DNA of 64,000 nt from Christiangramia sp. OXR-203 (lineage in GTDB: Bacteria; Bacteroidota; Bacteroidia; Flavobacteriales; Flavobacteriaceae): contig NZ_CP139698.1 of assembly GCF_034372165.1 (NCBI RefSeq), positions 2,790,001 to 2,854,000 of the forward strand, read 5' to 3'. The notes under the pieces were generated by a model. That model ran no database searches, was not told the DNA's origin, and saw nothing but the letters and a program-made list of their open reading frames with translations. Shown here one piece after another: positions 53,616 to 62,558 of the stretch; positions within the stretch are counted from its first letter, which is position 1; every line of letters begins with the position of its first letter. Both the position numbers and the translations under genes were made by a program.

Positions 53616-55415
53616 ATGGAATTGTATCTCACCGTTGCGATCATCATCATTGGTATCATCCTGTTTGTGCGCGATTATTTTTCGATAGATACTACTTCTA
53701 TTATAATTATGGCGCTTTTTATCATTTCGGGAGTTCTAAGTCCCGAAGAAGGTTTCTCGGGATTCAATCACCCGGCAACCATTACGCTTGGTTGTATGTT
53801 CGTAGTAAGTGCCGCCGTTTTTAAATCGGGGATTATTGACGGACTTAGTGCCAGGCTTATTAAGATTGCACGTATTAATTATTTTTCTGCACTCGTTTCC
53901 TTATGTCTCACTTCAGCTGTTCTTTCTGCCTTTATTAATGATTCTGCGGTAGTTGCAATTCTTATTCCTGTGGCACTACTGGTTTGCCGCGAGGCCGAAA
54001 TTAGCCCTGCCCGACTTCTAATTCCTATCTCCTTTTCAGCATTATTTGGTGGCACCTGCACTCTTATTGGAACCTCAACGAATATCCTGGTAAGCAGTTA
54101 CGCTGAAAAACTGGGTTCTGAACCCTTTGGCATGTTCGAATTTTCCATGGCTGCTCTGTGCTTACTTGCTATCGGACTCACTTATATCTTCCTGCTTGGG
54201 CCCATTCTATTACCAAAAAGAGGATTGCCCGAAAACACCGGACTGATAAAGCAAACTGAAAAATATATGGCTGAGATCGAACTGCATCATGATCATGTTG
54301 ATATCGATCTACCGGTTTCCCAATCCAGACTGGTTAAAGACTATAAAATACAGATACTTAGAATTAAACGAAAACATTACCGGGTATATGAAATAAATGG
54401 TGAAACGGTTTTAAGAGAAAACGATAGGATTAGGATCCTGGTGGACCCAGTAAACTTAGCAAAGCTAAAATCAAAAAAAGGGATTTCTGTAAGAGGTGAC
54501 AAGGAAAGTATCCAGGAAATGGAGGCTAATCAGGATGCCTCAGAAGTTTCAGAAGAAAAAAAAATCTTCGAAGTCATGATCCCGTATGGATCTGAACTTG
54601 CCGGTAATTCCATTCGGGAAATGAACTTCAGAAGCACTTATTACGCATCTGTTCTAGCTATTCGCCACCGCAAGGAAACGATCACCGAAGATGTTTCCCG
54701 GGTAGTTCTTAGAGAGGGTGATATGATGTTGTTATTCGCTTCAGAAAAAGCAATTTCGGTACTAGCTTCAGAAAAAATGATCGTAACACTTTCAGAATAC
54801 CAGGGGAGAAATGTGAACTACAAAAAGGCAATTCCTGCATTACTCATCGTGATTGGTGTGGTTGCCGCGGCAGCCTTTAACCTTACTTCTATCCTCATTA
54901 GCGCGATGGTTGGAAGCTTATTGATCGTCACACTTACGATTTTAAAACCTCAGGAAGCATACGAAGCCATTGAGTGGAAAGTGATATTTATGATCGCCGG
55001 TGTACTTTCTATGGGAAAAGCCCTGGAAAAAACCGGTGGATCCGATATTGTTTCCCAGTACGTCTTTGAAACTCTGGGCGATATGGATCCCCGATGGACA
55101 TTGAGTATGATATTTTTATTCACCTTTCTTTCCACCAATGTCCTATCCAGTAAAGCTGCGGCAGCGCTTATGACGCCTATAGTAATAAGTCTGGCAGGCG
55201 CAATGCAGGTAAGCGAAAAACCTTTTTTGATTGGCGTCATGTTCGCATGTTCGCTTACTTTTATGACTCCGGTAAGCTATCCCGTGAATACAATGGTGTA
55301 CGCACCGGGAAATTATAGGTTCAGAGATTTCCTAAAGTTCGGAACTCCACTTAACTTTATCATCTGGATCGCAGCCTCATTTATTATCCCGATGTTTTTC
55401 CCTTTTGAACTATGA
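53616..55415 (+). CDS. SLC13-family permease with two TrkA-C domains
   Basis: 599 residues. N-terminal membrane half (about 1-200, with SAFINDSAVVAILIPVAL, a signature of the divalent anion-Na+ symporter family, and TCTLIGTSTNILV), then two cytoplasmic TrkA-C (RCK-C) modules (about 220-290 and 310-390), then a second membrane half (about 410-599, with STNVLSSKAAAALMTPI and TPVSYPVNTMVYAPG). These transporters often carry sulfate, phosphate or dicarboxylates with sodium. Substrate not clear; a sulfate role would fit the island but is not shown. It overlaps the next gene by 4 bases. Confidence 0.9.
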   Translation: MELYLTVAIIIIGIILFVRDYFSIDTTSIIIMALFIISGVLSPEEGFSGFNHPATITLGCMFVVSAAVFKSGIIDGLSARLIKIARINYFSALVSLCLTSAVLSAFINDSAVVAILIPVALLVCREAEISPARLLIPISFSALFGGTCTLIGTSTNILVSSYAEKLGSEPFGMFEFSMAALCLLAIGLTYIFLLGPILLPKRGLPENTGLIKQTEKYMAEIELHHDHVDIDLPVSQSRLVKDYKIQILRIKRKHYRVYEINGETVLRENDRIRILVDPVNLAKLKSKKGISVRGDKESIQEMEANQDASEVSEEKKIFEVMIPYGSELAGNSIREMNFRSTYYASVLAIRHRKETITEDVSRVVLREGDMMLLFASEKAISVLASEKMIVTLSEYQGRNVNYKKAIPALLIVIGVVAAAAFNLTSILISAMVGSLLIVTLTILKPQEAYEAIEWKVIFMIAGVLSMGKALEKTGGSDIVSQYVFETLGDMDPRWTLSMIFLFTFLSTNVLSSKAAAALMTPIVISLAGAMQVSEKPFLIGVMFACSLTFMTPVSYPVNTMVYAPGNYRFRDFLKFGTPLNFIIWIAASFIIPMFFPFEL

Positions 55416-55738
55416 GAAAAGTAAAATTACATAACCCTTTCAAAGCCAGAATCATTGACGAAAAACTGCTTCGTGAACATCTCGCTTTGGAAAGAACTAA
55501 ACTTGCCAACGAAAGAACATTACTTAGCTATATTCGGGCATCTATTTATTTGCTAATTAGCGGACTTGCTTTATTACAAATCAAGGACTACCAGGGCATC
55601 AGCCTGATGTGGGTAGGTTATTTATCACTTTTCCTCTGTATCCTATTTATTATTGTTGGATTTTCAAGGTATGTTGCCCTGGAACGTAAACTTAACGGAC
55701 TGCTTAGAGAACAACCGGAAGAAAAAAATAAATCCTGA
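55412..55738 (+). CDS. DUF202 (YidH-like) small membrane protein
   Basis: 108 residues. LALERTKLANERTLLSYIRASIYLLISGLAL is the DUF202 core (about 24-54), with a first membrane helix at about 44-60, a second at about 70-90 (MWVGYLSLFLCILFIIVGFSRY) and a charged C-terminal tail. Function not known. Coupled to the permease gene (ATGA overlap) and to DUF6122 (1-base overlap). Confidence 0.88.
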   Translation: MRKVKLHNPFKARIIDEKLLREHLALERTKLANERTLLSYIRASIYLLISGLALLQIKDYQGISLMWVGYLSLFLCILFIIVGFSRYVALERKLNGLLREQPEEKNKS

Positions 55739-56058
55739 TGCTACAGAGTCTGGTGCATTATTCCATGCACTTTTTGGTAATTGGCGCTATCGCCTGGTTC
55801 TATGATCGTGAAAACTGGATAAAGTACTGGGCAATTCTTGCTGCTACCATGATCGTGGATATTGATCATTTACTAGCCACCCCAATTTTTGATCCCAATC
55901 GCTGCGGAATTGGATTTCATCCCTTACATTCTGAAATTGCTATCGCTGCGTATTTCTTCGGAATGTTATTTATCAAACACAGGATCATCAGGTTGATATG
56001 CATAGGATTGCTATTTCATATGATCACAGACTTAATAGATTGTCTTTGGACGAACTAA
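55738..56058 (+). CDS. DUF6122-family membrane protein
   Basis: 106 residues with three to four hydrophobic helices. Conserved His/Asp residues are present: HYSMHFLVIG, MIVDIDHLLATPIFDPNRCGIGFHPLHSEIA and HMITDLIDCLW. These resemble the membrane-metal hydrolase YdjM/DUF457 group (His-Asp-His pattern), but I only recognise it as DUF6122. It is the last gene of the permease operon. Confidence 0.82.
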   Translation: MLQSLVHYSMHFLVIGAIAWFYDRENWIKYWAILAATMIVDIDHLLATPIFDPNRCGIGFHPLHSEIAIAAYFFGMLFIKHRIIRLICIGLLFHMITDLIDCLWTN

Positions 56059-56447
56059 AATTGTAATTCATATATTTTTCCAAATCCCTACTATAGCCCT
56101 ATCCTTCCGAAGTTAATTGCAACCAAACTTTTCTGCTTTAGGACGATGATACTTCTGAAGAAGCATTTTGAACTGGTAAGGTTATCGTGATAAATGATTC
56201 TTTTAGGCTTACATATATAAAAGCTATTTCGAATCAGTAGTTAGTACAAAACCACTTCAGTTAATTTTGAGATAGTGCCAGGCCGTGACAAGTGAAAATC
56301 AAACCCCCCTTTTTTAATTCAATAAAATATTGATCAACAACGATTTAGTCTTTGTTGAAAATTTCTTTCTCCAAGCAATATCAAATTGACCATTTTAACT
56401 CAATTCTTTTATCTTTACATTCCTTAATTCAGCCTAAGAAATAAATT
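56059..56447. other. 389-base gap, with candidate promoter for the deoxynucleoside kinase gene
   Basis: No gene, tRNA or clear repeat is visible. A promoter-like pair, TTG at 56386-56388 and TATCTTTA at 56410-56417 (21-base spacing), lies 30 bases before the kinase ATG. A CCCCCCTTTTTT run at 56304-56315 has no accompanying stem, so it is not called as a terminator. The rest shows nothing I can explain. Confidence 0.5.
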
Positions 56448-57062
56448 ATGCATGTAGCCATAGCAGGAAATATTGGTGCAGGAAAAACAACATTAACTCG
56501 ATTATTAGCAAAGCATTACAACTGGGAACCACAGTTTGAAGATGTTCTGGAAAACCCCTACCTCGAAGATTTTTACAACAAGATGGAGCGTTGGTCGTTT
56601 AACCTGCAGATCTATTTTTTGAATAGCAGGTTCAGGCAGATCCTTCAAATTCGTGAGAGTGGCCAGAAGATCATTCAGGATCGTACGATCTATGAGGATG
56701 CTTATATTTTCGCACCTAACTTACATGCAATGGGTCTTATGACCAACAGGGATTTTGAAAATTATAAGTCACTCTTTGATCTTATGGAAAGCGTGGTTCA
56801 GGGACCAGATCTACTCATTTACTTGAGAAGCAGTATTCCTAACCTTGTAAAACAGATCCATAGTAGAGGTCGTGATTATGAGAACTCTATTTCTATTGAC
56901 TATTTGAGCAGGCTGAATGAACGCTACGAAGCTTGGGTACACGATTATAATAAAGGAAATTTGCTTATAATTGATGTAGATAATATTAATTTTGTGGACA
57001 ATCCTGAAGATCTTGGTGACATCATCAACCGAATCGACGGACAGTTACACGGACTTTTTTAA
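56448..57062 (+). CDS. Deoxynucleoside kinase
   Basis: 204 residues. P-loop GNIGAGKT (7-14), the ERS/DRT-like motif in IIQDRTIYEDAYIFA, and the LID Arg cluster in HSRGRDYENSIS. Same fold as thymidine-kinase-2/deoxyadenosine kinases (dNK family). It phosphorylates deoxynucleosides for salvage. The specificity among dA, dG and dC is not clear. The next gene starts 14 bases downstream. Confidence 0.93.
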   Translation: MHVAIAGNIGAGKTTLTRLLAKHYNWEPQFEDVLENPYLEDFYNKMERWSFNLQIYFLNSRFRQILQIRESGQKIIQDRTIYEDAYIFAPNLHAMGLMTNRDFENYKSLFDLMESVVQGPDLLIYLRSSIPNLVKQIHSRGRDYENSISIDYLSRLNERYEAWVHDYNKGNLLIIDVDNINFVDNPEDLGDIINRIDGQLHGLF

Positions 57063-57075
57063 ATGATAATTGACT

Positions 57076-57744
57076 ATGGAATCCACTAAGCTAAAAAGAC
57101 CAAAACATAAGGGTTCTCCAAAACTTTTCGATAACCCGATCCTGGAGAAGTTAACGCATACGCATATATCGCTACCATTGATCATCTTTGGATTGATCTC
57201 TGTTGCATTAATCTATTACGGAATCATTGATAAAGGTTTCGAAGCACCAGCGATGATTGGATTATTCCTTGCAGGCCTGTTCTTCTTTACTTTTATTGAA
57301 TATGTAATGCATAGATATCTGTATCACATTCCGGCAACTACGCCTAAAAAGCAAAAATTGAGCTATACCATGCACGGCGTACATCATGATTACCCAAAGG
57401 ATAAATCCAGGCTGGCCATGCCTCCAGTTCTTAGTCTTGTAATTGCAACTGTGCTATTCATCATTTATCGTGCAGTACTGGGCGACTATGTATTCGGTTT
57501 TCTTGCAGGTTTCCTTATTGGATACGCTGCTTACCTGGCTGTTCATTATTCTGTACACGCTTTTAAAGTACCAGATAATTTTCTAAAGATCTTATGGCAT
57601 CATCACAGTATTCATCATTATCGTGAACCAGATCGTGCTTTTGGAGTTTCCTCTCCACTATGGGATCAGATCTTCGGAACCATGCCAAGAAAGTCGCCGG
57701 TTCAGGATAGAGCCGCAGTTGGAACCAGTATTGACCCTAGCTAA
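57076..57744 (+). CDS. Fatty acid hydroxylase / sterol desaturase family membrane protein
   Basis: 222 residues from ATG 57076 (MESTKLKRPKH); a TTG two codons before would also fit the frame. Three to four membrane helices and the eight-His di-iron pattern: HRYLYH, HGVHHDYP, HYSVHA and HHHSIHHY. It hydroxylates lipid or carotenoid-like substrates at the membrane. Candidate substrates in flavobacteria include fatty acids of sulfonolipids or carotenoids (inference only). Terminator after the stop. Confidence 0.88.
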   Translation: MESTKLKRPKHKGSPKLFDNPILEKLTHTHISLPLIIFGLISVALIYYGIIDKGFEAPAMIGLFLAGLFFFTFIEYVMHRYLYHIPATTPKKQKLSYTMHGVHHDYPKDKSRLAMPPVLSLVIATVLFIIYRAVLGDYVFGFLAGFLIGYAAYLAVHYSVHAFKVPDNFLKILWHHHSIHHYREPDRAFGVSSPLWDQIFGTMPRKSPVQDRAAVGTSIDPS

Positions 57745-57764
57745 ATCAGTATTTACAAAAAATT

Positions 57765-57794
57765 AAAAAGTCCCTTTTTCAAGGGACTTTTTTT
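57765..57794 (+). terminator. Intrinsic terminator after the hydroxylase gene
   Basis: AAAAAGTCCCTT and AAGGGACTTTTT form a 12-pair stem with a 4-base loop and T run. It also faces the convergent App1-like gene, for which the A run at the other end could serve. Confidence 0.88.
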
Positions 57795-57817
57795 ATTTGT
57801 TGAATTTCGTAACCGGA

Positions 57818-58855
57818 CTATTTTATAAAACCATTTTCGCGGGCGTGTTCTTCAGCTTCCTCACTACTCATGACCATTAGCACCGGTACTGTATCAAAAT
57901 TATCGATGATACTTTGCACTCGTTGCATTTGCTTTTTATGTTTTACACTTCTTAGATAGATCGCCATTATTCGGTCTGAATACTGAGCCGCAATATCTGT
58001 ATAAATACTCGCATCATGTTCACCACTATCACCAATAAGGATAAATTTAAGATCTGGATAGGTTTTCAAGATATTGGTGATCTCTTTTTGCTTATGAGGT
58101 TTTTCAGGTTTTATAGTACTTTCGAAAGGAGTTCGAAGATCACGTAACAACATGGGGCCCTTTGGGAAATTATTGTGATCCAGGAACAATTTGAGATATT
58201 CATACATGTTCCAGGGACTGTTACTTAGGTAAAACATGGGATTTCTAAACTTACCACTGGTTCCCTCGTGTAATTTCTGGTAAAGACTCGGAGCTCCTTT
58301 TAATGGGATTCTCTTGTAAGCATTTGTAAGCAATGAATTCTTCAGAAGCCGCCATTTTAAAAAAGAAGTAACTCCGGTATGCAGGATTGTATCATCAATA
58401 TCACTTATGACTCCGAATTCGGCATCATGCTGCGGAATAAGAAATTCCCCACGTTTTGGATTCTCCAGTTCATCTGTTCTAGGTTCTACCTTTTCACAGT
58501 ATCGAACCACATAATCTATCCAACCTTCATTGGACGCATATTCAGATAAATTTTCATCAAAAGTCTTATCGAAAAGAAAGTAGCCTTCATCATTGGTAGT
58601 CGTTCTCAAATTTACTTTTCCAGGAACCACCAGCTCCATCTCGGCATCAGGAATTTCAAAGCTATCGAACTGCTTATAAGTATTCTTGATAGTCCGAAAA
58701 ATGGACTGTTCCTTGACGATATTCAATGGTTCATTATCTAAAACCCGTCCAAAGACATATAAATGCGAATAAGTACCATAACTTCTATAAGGCACGATAT
58801 GAATTTGATCGAGATTTCTATATCTGCCTAGTAGTTTTTTAAAACGTTTGATCAT
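57818..58855 (-). CDS. App1-family phosphatidate-phosphatase-like protein
   Basis: 345 residues. The HAD-like catalytic motif DIDDT sits at 152-156 (GVISDIDDTILHTGV), with the second motif in FYLSNSPWNMYEYL and the third in KFILIGDSGEHDASIY. The N-terminal 110 residues form a beta-sandwich. Fungal App1 dephosphorylates phosphatidic acid; the bacterial role is not known. No signal peptide, so likely cytosolic or peripheral. Confidence 0.85.
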   Translation of the reverse strand: MIKRFKKLLGRYRNLDQIHIVPYRSYGTYSHLYVFGRVLDNEPLNIVKEQSIFRTIKNTYKQFDSFEIPDAEMELVVPGKVNLRTTTNDEGYFLFDKTFDENLSEYASNEGWIDYVVRYCEKVEPRTDELENPKRGEFLIPQHDAEFGVISDIDDTILHTGVTSFLKWRLLKNSLLTNAYKRIPLKGAPSLYQKLHEGTSGKFRNPMFYLSNSPWNMYEYLKLFLDHNNFPKGPMLLRDLRTPFESTIKPEKPHKQKEITNILKTYPDLKFILIGDSGEHDASIYTDIAAQYSDRIMAIYLRSVKHKKQMQRVQSIIDNFDTVPVLMVMSSEEAEEHARENGFIK

Positions 58856-58937
58856 TAAATTTGAAGGTTTTGGTTCAAGTTATATTTTATTCTGAACCGA
58901 GTCCGCCAGAAGGCCCAGTTTTATAATTATTTTAGTA

Positions 58938-61325
58938 TTAAAGTCGGTTTAGGGCTTCCAACGCCTTTGCCATATCTAAACCTTCACCCAATACCCCATT
59001 GAAAAGATTGGGATTCTCAACAATTCTTGCAGGCATATTCTTAATATTAAAATCTTTGATTTTCAAACCGGACTTCAATTCGTTCCAGTGTAGAGGAGCA
59101 GATACCGGAGCACCAGGTTTAGGTCTCGCACAGTAAGGAGCAGCCAGTGTTTGTCCCCTTCTATTCTGCAAATAATCCAGATAGATCTTATTTTTGCGAT
59201 TCTTTACAGCCCGATCCATACTGGTAAGACCTTTGGTTCGCTCGAGAACATAATAACAGATGAGTTTTGTAAATTCCCGACCTTCTTCGTAAGAATATTT
59301 CGCACCAAGTGGGATATAAATATGAATCCCCGAAGATCCTGATGTCTTGCAATAAGCTACGATGTTTGCCGACTCTAAAATTTCCTTTGTTACCTGCGCA
59401 ACTTCAATTACTTCCTCAAATGTATTTTTTTCTGAAGGATCCAGATCAATGACTACATAATCTGGTTGGTCCAATGAGTTTTTCCTGCTATTCCAGGGAT
59501 TGATCTCAATACAACCCAGGTTCGCCATATAAATCAAACTAGCCTCGTCCTGGCAGAGAAGGTACTTAATATCTCTTTTTGAAGAAGTAGACCAAACCTT
59601 TAAAGTTTCGATCCAGGAATCCAGCAAACCTTCATTGTCTTTCTGGTAAAAACCTTCCTTCTCGATACCATTTGGGTGCCTGTGGAGATTTTGTGGACGA
59701 TCTTTTAGAAACGGGATCATATATTCTGAAACCTGTATGTAATAATCGATGAGATCATACTTCCTGAAACCTTCTCCCGGCCAATAGATCTTATCAAGAT
59801 TCGTAACATTAACTGTTCTGCCATTTATGTCTAAGGCATTGGAACTAGCCTTTGAAGATTTCTGAGATGATTTATTAGCGGTTTTCTCATCACTTAAAGA
59901 TTTGTCTTCTCTTAAACCTTTGTACACAGGATGACGCATTCTACCACTCTCTGTCCATTCTGAAAATTTGATCTCGCATACAAGTTCCGGTTTTACCCAA
60001 TTTGGTATTCTGCCTTTGAGGTTTATTATATGTCCGAAAGGTGACTTTTGAGTTTCAAGTCCCTGCATTTTCTGAAGTAATTCCTGTTGTACCGCAGATG
60101 AAAATCCTGTTCCGCAATTACCTACGTATTGTAATTTACCTTCTCTGTACATCCCGAGTATCAACGATCCGAAAACGGATCCTTTTGAATCTGTATAACC
60201 ACAGATCAAAGCTTCTTCAGATCTTGTTCCTTTTATTTTTAACCATTTCTCACTACGATAACCTGGAGTATATACCGAATCTGCTTTTTTTGCGATCACT
60301 CCCTCCATACCATTTTTGATAGCTTTCTTGTAAAATGCATCTGCCATACTCTCAACATGCTCACAGTAATAGGTCATCTCCAATCCTTCCAGAATATCAG
60401 GAAGCAGACTTTTACGCTCGAGCAGGCCTAAGTCCAGTGTACTGTGTCCATTTAGAAAAAGTATGTCAAAAACATAAAAACGAAGATCTGCCGGAGAAGT
60501 ACTGTCGTAATTCTGCAGTTGTTGAAACTGTGGTTTTCCCTGCTCATCCAGAATTACCACTTCCCCATCGAGTATCACATCATGCGGGATGTTATCCAGG
60601 TCCTGAGCGAGCTTTGAAAACTTATTATTATAATTTATACCATTCCGGGAATACAGGTTCACATTACCTTGGCTGATACTTGCAAGAACTCTGTAGCCAT
60701 CCCATTTTAACTCGTAGATCCACCCGGCTTTACTAAAGATTCCATCGGCTGCAGTTGCCAGCATAGGCTTTATGACATCAGAATCGTTTAAGCTTTTTAC
60801 GATTCCTTGCGGAGCATAATCTTCTGCGTCGTAATTTGAAGTTACCGAATGATCGTCTTTCTTCTTTATAAGCAACCAGTGTTGCTGTCCATCCTGCCTT
60901 CTTGTTCTAATAAGGGCAAATGTTCCTATAAGCTTATCACCATGAAATTTCACTTTCAAATCACCCTTTTTTAATGCCTCCTCAGCTCCAGAATCTCCTA
61001 CCGATTCAAATGTACCGGTATCCCAGATCCGCATTTTACCAGCTCCATAATTACCCTTTGGGATGGAACCTTCAAAGTGTAGATACTTTACCGGGTGATC
61101 TTCAGTTTCAATAGCCAGCCTCTTATCGTCGGGGTTCATGGAAGGGCCTTTAGGAACGGCCCAGCTTTTAAGAACACCACCAACCTCAAGTCTCAAATCA
61201 TAATGCAATCTTGAAGCACGATGACGCTGAATAACGAACCTATGGAGATTCTCATTTTCAAGATCTCCCTTAGGTTCAGAGGTTTGAGTAAAATCACGTT
61301 TTTTATTGTATTCCGTTAAAGACAT
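58938..61325 (-). CDS. ligD: DNA ligase D (phosphoesterase-ligase-polymerase order)
   Basis: 795 residues. A 3'-phosphoesterase domain at about 8-160 (RFVIQRHRASRLHYDLRL, HFEGSIPKGNYGAG), ATP-dependent ligase at about 185-460 with Lys207 in YELKWDGYR, and an archaeo-eukaryotic primase-like polymerase at about 500-795 (YVVIDLDPSEKNTF, CKTSGSSGIHIYIPL). In Mycobacterium the order is polymerase first; here the polymerase is at the end, as in Pseudomonas-type and Bacteroidota LigD. It joins double-strand breaks with Ku, encoded 3 bases upstream. Confidence 0.95.
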   Translation of the reverse strand: MSLTEYNKKRDFTQTSEPKGDLENENLHRFVIQRHRASRLHYDLRLEVGGVLKSWAVPKGPSMNPDDKRLAIETEDHPVKYLHFEGSIPKGNYGAGKMRIWDTGTFESVGDSGAEEALKKGDLKVKFHGDKLIGTFALIRTRRQDGQQHWLLIKKKDDHSVTSNYDAEDYAPQGIVKSLNDSDVIKPMLATAADGIFSKAGWIYELKWDGYRVLASISQGNVNLYSRNGINYNNKFSKLAQDLDNIPHDVILDGEVVILDEQGKPQFQQLQNYDSTSPADLRFYVFDILFLNGHSTLDLGLLERKSLLPDILEGLEMTYYCEHVESMADAFYKKAIKNGMEGVIAKKADSVYTPGYRSEKWLKIKGTRSEEALICGYTDSKGSVFGSLILGMYREGKLQYVGNCGTGFSSAVQQELLQKMQGLETQKSPFGHIINLKGRIPNWVKPELVCEIKFSEWTESGRMRHPVYKGLREDKSLSDEKTANKSSQKSSKASSNALDINGRTVNVTNLDKIYWPGEGFRKYDLIDYYIQVSEYMIPFLKDRPQNLHRHPNGIEKEGFYQKDNEGLLDSWIETLKVWSTSSKRDIKYLLCQDEASLIYMANLGCIEINPWNSRKNSLDQPDYVVIDLDPSEKNTFEEVIEVAQVTKEILESANIVAYCKTSGSSGIHIYIPLGAKYSYEEGREFTKLICYYVLERTKGLTSMDRAVKNRKNKIYLDYLQNRRGQTLAAPYCARPKPGAPVSAPLHWNELKSGLKIKDFNIKNMPARIVENPNLFNGVLGEGLDMAKALEALNRL

Positions 61326-61328
61326 GTT

Positions 61329-62102
61329 TTAGCTGGCCTTTGACTTTTTCTTTTCAAGACTGGCCTTCAGTTTAGCCATAAGATCGTCTGCCTGCGTGGG
61401 TTCTGAATCGTAATCTTCAACTTTAGGCTTTTTACCAGTCGCTTTGGATTCTATGATCTTCATTAACTGGTCATTATAAATATCCTTATATTTTTTAAAA
61501 TCAAAGTCAGAAGTATACTGTTCGATGAGTGAAACCGCCATATCTACCTCCTTGGCCTTTACCTTGGTTTTGGTAAGCTTCAGTTCTCCGGGATTCCTAA
61601 TCTCATCTTCAAATCTAATCACATGTAACACCAGTGCATCCCTGTAAATACCTACAAGAGATAAATGCTCCTTTTGTCGCATCACGAATGTGGCCACACC
61701 CAGTTTTCCTGTCTTTTTTAATGCCTGCAGCAGTAAATTATAGGATTTACCCCCTTCTTTTTGTGGTTCCAGGAAGTAGGGCTTTTTAAACAACACATCG
61801 GCTACCTCATCCTCATCGATAAATTCTTCGATATCGATAGTTTTAGTCTTTTTCATGTTCGCCTGGTCAAAATCCTCTTTTTCCAGAATAACATAGCCGT
61901 CATCCTTTTTATAACCTTTTACAATATCCTTCCATTCCACCTCTTTGCCGGTATCCTCATTAATACGTTTATAGCGAATACGGGCATGATCATTTTTATC
62001 GAGCATATCCAGGTCTATTCGCCTGTCTTCAGAACCCGAATAAAGTTTCACGGGAATTGAAACCAGACCAAAACTTATTGAACCATTCCAGATTGAGCGC
62101 AT
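61329..62102 (-). CDS. ku: Ku protein (non-homologous end joining)
   Basis: 257 residues. MRSIWNGSISFGLVSIPVKLYSG is the family start; YVILEKEDFD, YFLEPQKEGGKSYNLLLQAL and HLSLVGIYRDALVLHVIRF follow. The C-terminal tail beyond about 205 is short and Lys-rich (KATGKKPKVEDY ... KASLEKKKSKAS). It binds DNA ends as a homodimer and recruits LigD. Directly upstream of ligD and 1 base downstream of the small Rho_N-like gene. Confidence 0.96.
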   Translation of the reverse strand: MRSIWNGSISFGLVSIPVKLYSGSEDRRIDLDMLDKNDHARIRYKRINEDTGKEVEWKDIVKGYKKDDGYVILEKEDFDQANMKKTKTIDIEEFIDEDEVADVLFKKPYFLEPQKEGGKSYNLLLQALKKTGKLGVATFVMRQKEHLSLVGIYRDALVLHVIRFEDEIRNPGELKLTKTKVKAKEVDMAVSLIEQYTSDFDFKKYKDIYNDQLMKIIESKATGKKPKVEDYDSEPTQADDLMAKLKASLEKKKSKAS

Positions 62103-62103
62103 A

Positions 62104-62352
62104 TTAGTGGTTTCTTAGTGCTTTAATCAATTCATCTTTAGACATATCACTTCGTCCATCGATGCCTACTTTTTTCGCCTGCTCGTAGAGTTCCTCTTTT
62201 GTTCTCTCTTCGTAATTTTCGGCTTTACCACCTTTCTCTCCGGAATTGGACGTATTGGCGATCCTCGCCGCTTTTTCCTTGCTCATTCCTTCCTTGCGCA
62301 ATTTCTCGTACTGCTCATCATTTTTAATACTGGGTCCGTGATCTTTTGACAT
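62104..62352 (-). CDS. Small Rho_N/SAP-like protein associated with Ku
   Basis: 82 residues, no signal peptide. The N-terminal half is a charged KGxS repeat-like stretch (KLRKEGMSKEKAARIANTSNSGEKGGKA, DUF7218-like). The C-terminal half (YEERTKEELYEQAKKVGIDGRSDMSKDELIKALRNH) is a Rho-N/SAP helix-extended-loop-helix, a nucleic-acid-binding motif. It begins the NHEJ cluster, with 1 base to the Ku gene. It may help hold DNA or regulate the pair (inference). Many bacterial Ku proteins carry a C-terminal SAP-like module; here it is separate. Confidence 0.85.
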   Translation of the reverse strand: MSKDHGPSIKNDEQYEKLRKEGMSKEKAARIANTSNSGEKGGKAENYEERTKEELYEQAKKVGIDGRSDMSKDELIKALRNH

Positions 62353-62502
62353 CTTCTGAATCTTTTGAATTGAACTTAAATTTAATCAACCTTTCAGCAG
62401 TCCTGAAATTTTAAGGGATTGATTAACCATAGTTTAACTGAAATACCAGTTTAAAGATCGTTTTTCCGAAGGAATAGGAGAATGATACTTTTGGCTAGAA
62501 AT

Positions 62503-62532
62503 TGAAAAACCTCCACAATTGCGGAGGTTTCT
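62503..62532 (-). terminator. Intrinsic terminator downstream of the pyrophosphatase gene
   Basis: AAACCTCC and GGAGGTTT pair with an 8-base loop, and the minus-strand end is GGTTTTTC, a short T run. It lies 26 bases after the hppA stop. Its stem is short, so it is moderate. Confidence 0.7.
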
Positions 62533-62558
62533 TTATTTCTTTTTTATTGAAGGGTTTC

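Noticed and set aside
56298-56320. CCCCCCTTTTTT run as terminator of the DUF6122 operon
   Set aside because: No complementary stem precedes the T run.
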